Part shown: one piece after another, positions 62,107 to 64,000 of the stretch
Layout: each line of letters opens with the position of its first letter
How positions within the stretch are numbered: the first letter of the stretch is position 1
Assembly (NCBI RefSeq): GCF_014650915.1
Contig: NZ_BMVW01000001.1
Span: forward strand, 744,001-808,000
Length of the DNA stretch: 64,000 nucleotides
Direction: 5' to 3'
Origin: Streptomyces poonensis
GTDB lineage: Bacteria; Actinomycetota; Actinomycetes; Streptomycetales; Streptomycetaceae
Program-made: the position numbers and the translations under genes
Notes under the pieces: model-generated
Databases searched by the model: none
What the model was told of the DNA's origin: nothing
What the model saw: the letters and a program-made list of their open reading frames with translations, nothing else

Positions 62107-63048
62107 ATGGACAGACAGCCCGAATCCGTACAAGGCGCCGAGGTGGCCGGGGAAACCGCGGGTGCCGCCGGAGGGGCCCTGGACCGCCGGGCCGAGCTCA
62201 GCGAGTTCCTGCGCACCCGGCGGGCCCGGCTGAAGCCGGAGGACGTCGGGCTGCCGGACTACGGGCGGCACCGCCGGGTGCCCGGTCTGCGCCGCGAGGA
62301 GCTGGCACAGCTCGCGGGCGTCTCGGTGGCGTACTACACGCGGCTGGAGCAGGGCAACGGGCGCAATGTGTCCGCGGAGGTGCTCGGCTCCATCGCGCGC
62401 GCCCTGCGGCTGACCGACGCGGAGCACGCCCACCTCGTCCACCTGGCGAAGCCCAAGGCGCACAAGAAGAAGATGTCCGCCCGCACACAGCAGGTGCGCG
62501 GCGCGCTGCGGCAGCTCCTGGACGGCATGGAGGGGATTCCCGCGTACGTCGTTGGGCGGCGCTCGGACGTCCTCGCGTGGAACCGGATGGCGGCGGCCCT
62601 CTTCGGCGACTGGGCGGAGCTGCCGCCGCAGGAGCGGAACTGGGCCCGGATGGTGTTCCTCCTGCCCGAGTACCGCGAGCTGTTCGTGACGTGGGACTCC
62701 AAGGCCGCCGACGTGGTGGCCCACCTGCGCATGGACGCGGGCTGCCACCCCGACGACCCGCGGCTGTCCGCGCTGGTCGGCGAGCTGTCGGTGAAGAGCG
62801 CGGAGTTCCGCCGGCTGTGGGCCACCCATGACGTCAAGGAGAAGAGCCACGGGGTGAAGCGCCTGCACCATCCGCTGGTCGGCGAGCTGACGCTCTCCTT
62901 CGAGACGTTCCGGCTGCCGGACGACACCGAGCAGTCGCTGGTCACGTACCACGCGGAGCCGGGTTCCCCGTCGGCGGAGGCGCTGCGCCTGCTGGCCAGC
63001 TGGGGCACGGACGCGCACCGCCTCCGGCAGGAGCCCAAGGAGGTGTGA
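62107..63048 (+). CDS. XRE regulator with MmyB-like ligand domain
   Basis: This 313-aa protein has an XRE helix-turn-helix (about 55-110, [23 protein letters not shown]) and a C-terminal MmyB-like PAS domain (about 135-290, including [14 protein letters not shown]). MmyB-type domains bind fatty acids. A GATACT -10-like hexamer at 62095-62100 ends 6 nt before the ATG, so the message is probably leaderless. It diverges from the alcohol dehydrogenase gene and is likely its regulator. Confidence 0.94.
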   Translation: MDRQPESVQGAEVAGETAGAAGGALDRRAELSEFLRTRRARLKPEDVGLPDYGRHRRVPGLRREELAQLAGVSVAYYTRLEQGNGRNVSAEVLGSIARALRLTDAEHAHLVHLAKPKAHKKKMSARTQQVRGALRQLLDGMEGIPAYVVGRRSDVLAWNRMAAALFGDWAELPPQERNWARMVFLLPEYRELFVTWDSKAADVVAHLRMDAGCHPDDPRLSALVGELSVKSAEFRRLWATHDVKEKSHGVKRLHHPLVGELTLSFETFRLPDDTEQSLVTYHAEPGSPSAEALRLLASWGTDAHRLRQEPKEV

Positions 63049-63056
63049 GCCCGCCC

Positions 63057-63383
63057 TCACAGACCGCCGGCGCCCGTGCCCCGCACCACGGTCGGCTTGT
63101 AGTGCCGCATCTCCTGGATGTTCCCCGCGTACGGCCGCACCGCGGCCAGGAAGTCCTCGGACAGCTCCGACCCCCGGAACCCTTCCAGATGGTCCTCGGT
63201 CGACGTCCAGGTGACGCGCAGGACGAAGTGCTCGAAGTCCTCCTCGCAGCGGGCCAGTTCGTAGTCGACGCACTGCGGCGCCGCCGCCAGGTGGGTCGCG
63301 GCCCTGGCGTAGGCGGCCAGGAACTCCGCCGACTGCTCCTCGGGGATCCGGTAGCGGATGTACTCCACGGTTCGCACGGTCAT
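63057..63383 (-). CDS. Antibiotic biosynthesis monooxygenase-like (ABM) protein
   Basis: This 108-aa dimeric ferredoxin-like-fold protein has [41 protein letters not shown] and a final helix. It resembles ABM/quinol monooxygenase-like small proteins, whose functions range from oxidation of quinols to unknown. ATG at 63383 is the only early start. It converges on the XRE gene with 8 nt between the stops. Confidence 0.82.
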   Translation of the reverse strand: MTVRTVEYIRYRIPEEQSAEFLAAYARAATHLAAAPQCVDYELARCEEDFEHFVLRVTWTSTEDHLEGFRGSELSEDFLAAVRPYAGNIQEMRHYKPTVVRGTGAGGL

Positions 63384-63399
63384 ATGCCCATACCAACAT

Positions 63400-63438
63400 G
63401 GACGGCCCGCCGGAGAAAGAATCTCCGGCGGGCCGTCC
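63400..63438 (-). terminator. Hairpin terminator of the right-edge gene
   Basis: Perfect 17-nt complementary arms at 63400-63416 and 63422-63438 enclose the loop AAGAA. It lies about 40 nt beyond the stop of the gene at 63480. Confidence 0.92.
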
Positions 63439-63479
63439 CGCGCGTCAGTGCTCAGTGAGCCGGCTCGGCGAGCCGGGGC

Positions 63480-64000
63480 TCACTTCCCGTAGTACGCGTT
63501 GTAGATCGAGACCACCGACTCGTTGCCCTTCTTGTCGGTGATCTTGGCGCGGTACGAGATCGCCTTGCCCTTGGCCGGGTTCGTGTAGGTGACCTTGCCG
63601 CTCTTGACGGTGAGCTTGGTCCACTTCTTGCCGCCGTCGTACGACACGTACACCGACAGCGACTTCAGGTTCTTGCCCGCGGCCGTGCCCTGGACGGTGA
63701 CCGGGACGGTGACCTTCTTCTTGGCCGTCGCGCGGTTGGTGTTGTCGAGCGACGGGCTGAAGCGGGCCACGGAGGCCGGCAGCTGCACGAAGTCGGCGCT
63801 GGACTTCTTGGAGCGGAACGTCCAGCTCGCGTCGACGCGGGTGGAGGCCGCGGCGATCTTGGAACTGCGCTTGACCGACGTGGTCAGCTTGTATGCGGCG
63901 TCCCCGGACGGAACCGTGAACTCCGCGCCGAACAGCGGGTCCTTGTTGGTGCCGATCTTCTTGCCGTTGCGGTAGAGGGACGTGCTGACCGACGTGAAGT
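63480..64000 (-). CDS. C-terminal part of a secreted repeat protein, 5'-truncated
   Basis: The frame is open from the right window edge to the stop at 63480, giving 172 codons. It contains beta-rich Lys/Ser/Thr segments (FTSVSTSLYRNGKKIG, VYVSYDGGKKWTKLTVKSG, ISYRAKITDKKGNESVVS) and ends NAYYGK. The pattern fits the C-terminal Ig-like end of a large Streptomyces secreted protein, possibly a subtilisin-type peptidase, but no catalytic part is visible. It has its own terminator. Family assignment is tentative. Confidence 0.6.
   Translation of the reverse strand, partial: FTSVSTSLYRNGKKIGTNKDPLFGAEFTVPSGDAAYKLTTSVKRSSKIAAASTRVDASWTFRSKKSSADFVQLPASVARFSPSLDNTNRATAKKKVTVPVTVQGTAAGKNLKSLSVYVSYDGGKKWTKLTVKSGKVTYTNPAKGKAISYRAKITDKKGNESVVSIYNAYYGK

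Noticed and set aside
60700..63048. A 782-codon frame ending with the XRE regulator
   Set aside because: The first part is antisense to the alcohol dehydrogenase. A -10-like GATACT and ATG at 62107 mark the true start.

Overview
The window is chromosomal DNA of a Streptomyces species. The evidence is the very high G+C with strong third-position G/C bias, frequent GTG and TTG starts, many secreted and Ser/Thr-kinase genes, mycothiol and sigma-R functions, and an XRE-DUF397-ATPase trio. From memory, not from a search, the order chitinase, GTP-type PEP carboxykinase, mca, greA, threonine dehydratase, cystathionine gamma-synthase, msrA resembles the S. coelicolor core around SCO5003 to SCO4945. 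No rRNA, tRNA, insertion sequence, prophage or CRISPR array was seen. Coordinates include stop codons.

0-7 kb: a truncated unknown gene; a secreted family 18 chitinase behind a DasR-type operator; a YefM-YoeB toxin-antitoxin pair bracketed by two copies of the same hairpin; a secreted beta-propeller-like protein; a DUF4180 protein; and the ATPase / XRE / DUF397 regulatory trio.

7-20.5 kb: a MocR regulator divergent from a LysE exporter with a visible operator; an ECF sigma factor with a membrane protein carrying an internal duplication; an Nramp-like transporter with atypical metal-site motifs; a secreted M14 carboxypeptidase; and three related Ser/Thr kinases. A small PH-like module occurs at the C-terminus of one kinase and in two nearby non-kinase proteins.

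20.5-27.6 kb: a divergent catabolic locus. One arm is kinase, IclR regulator, RidA and GntP-family permease. The other arm is a D-serine dehydratase-like enzyme and an N-acyl-D-amino-acid deacylase. A palindrome lies in the shared promoter region. The genes suggest uptake and breakdown of D-amino acids and/or sugar acids.

27.6-38 kb: a KAP-family P-loop ATPase fused to a receiver-like domain, an alanine-type aminotransferase, a secreted propeller/Ig protein, PEP carboxykinase, a hemolysin-III/TrhA membrane protein, a TetR regulator and a Mut7-C protein.

38-44.7 kb: a four-gene operon in which every junction is a 4-nt stop/start overlap. It encodes a processive-type GT2, a GT-C (PMT/ArnT-like) enzyme, a DPMS-GtrA fusion and a secreted copper radical oxidase. 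It looks like a machine that makes and then oxidatively modifies a cell-surface glycan.

45-64 kb: a DUF255 thioredoxin-fold protein, a large membrane-anchored STAND NTPase with TPRs, mca with a small membrane protein, DUF4307, greA, threonine dehydratase, MarR, an atypical sigma factor with a small membrane partner, metB, a TPR-like membrane protein, two tandem MsrA paralogues (the first with a matching sigma-R promoter), a VOC protein, a zinc alcohol dehydrogenase divergent from an XRE regulator, an antibiotic-biosynthesis-monooxygenase-like protein, and the C-terminus of a secreted protein cut by the window edge.
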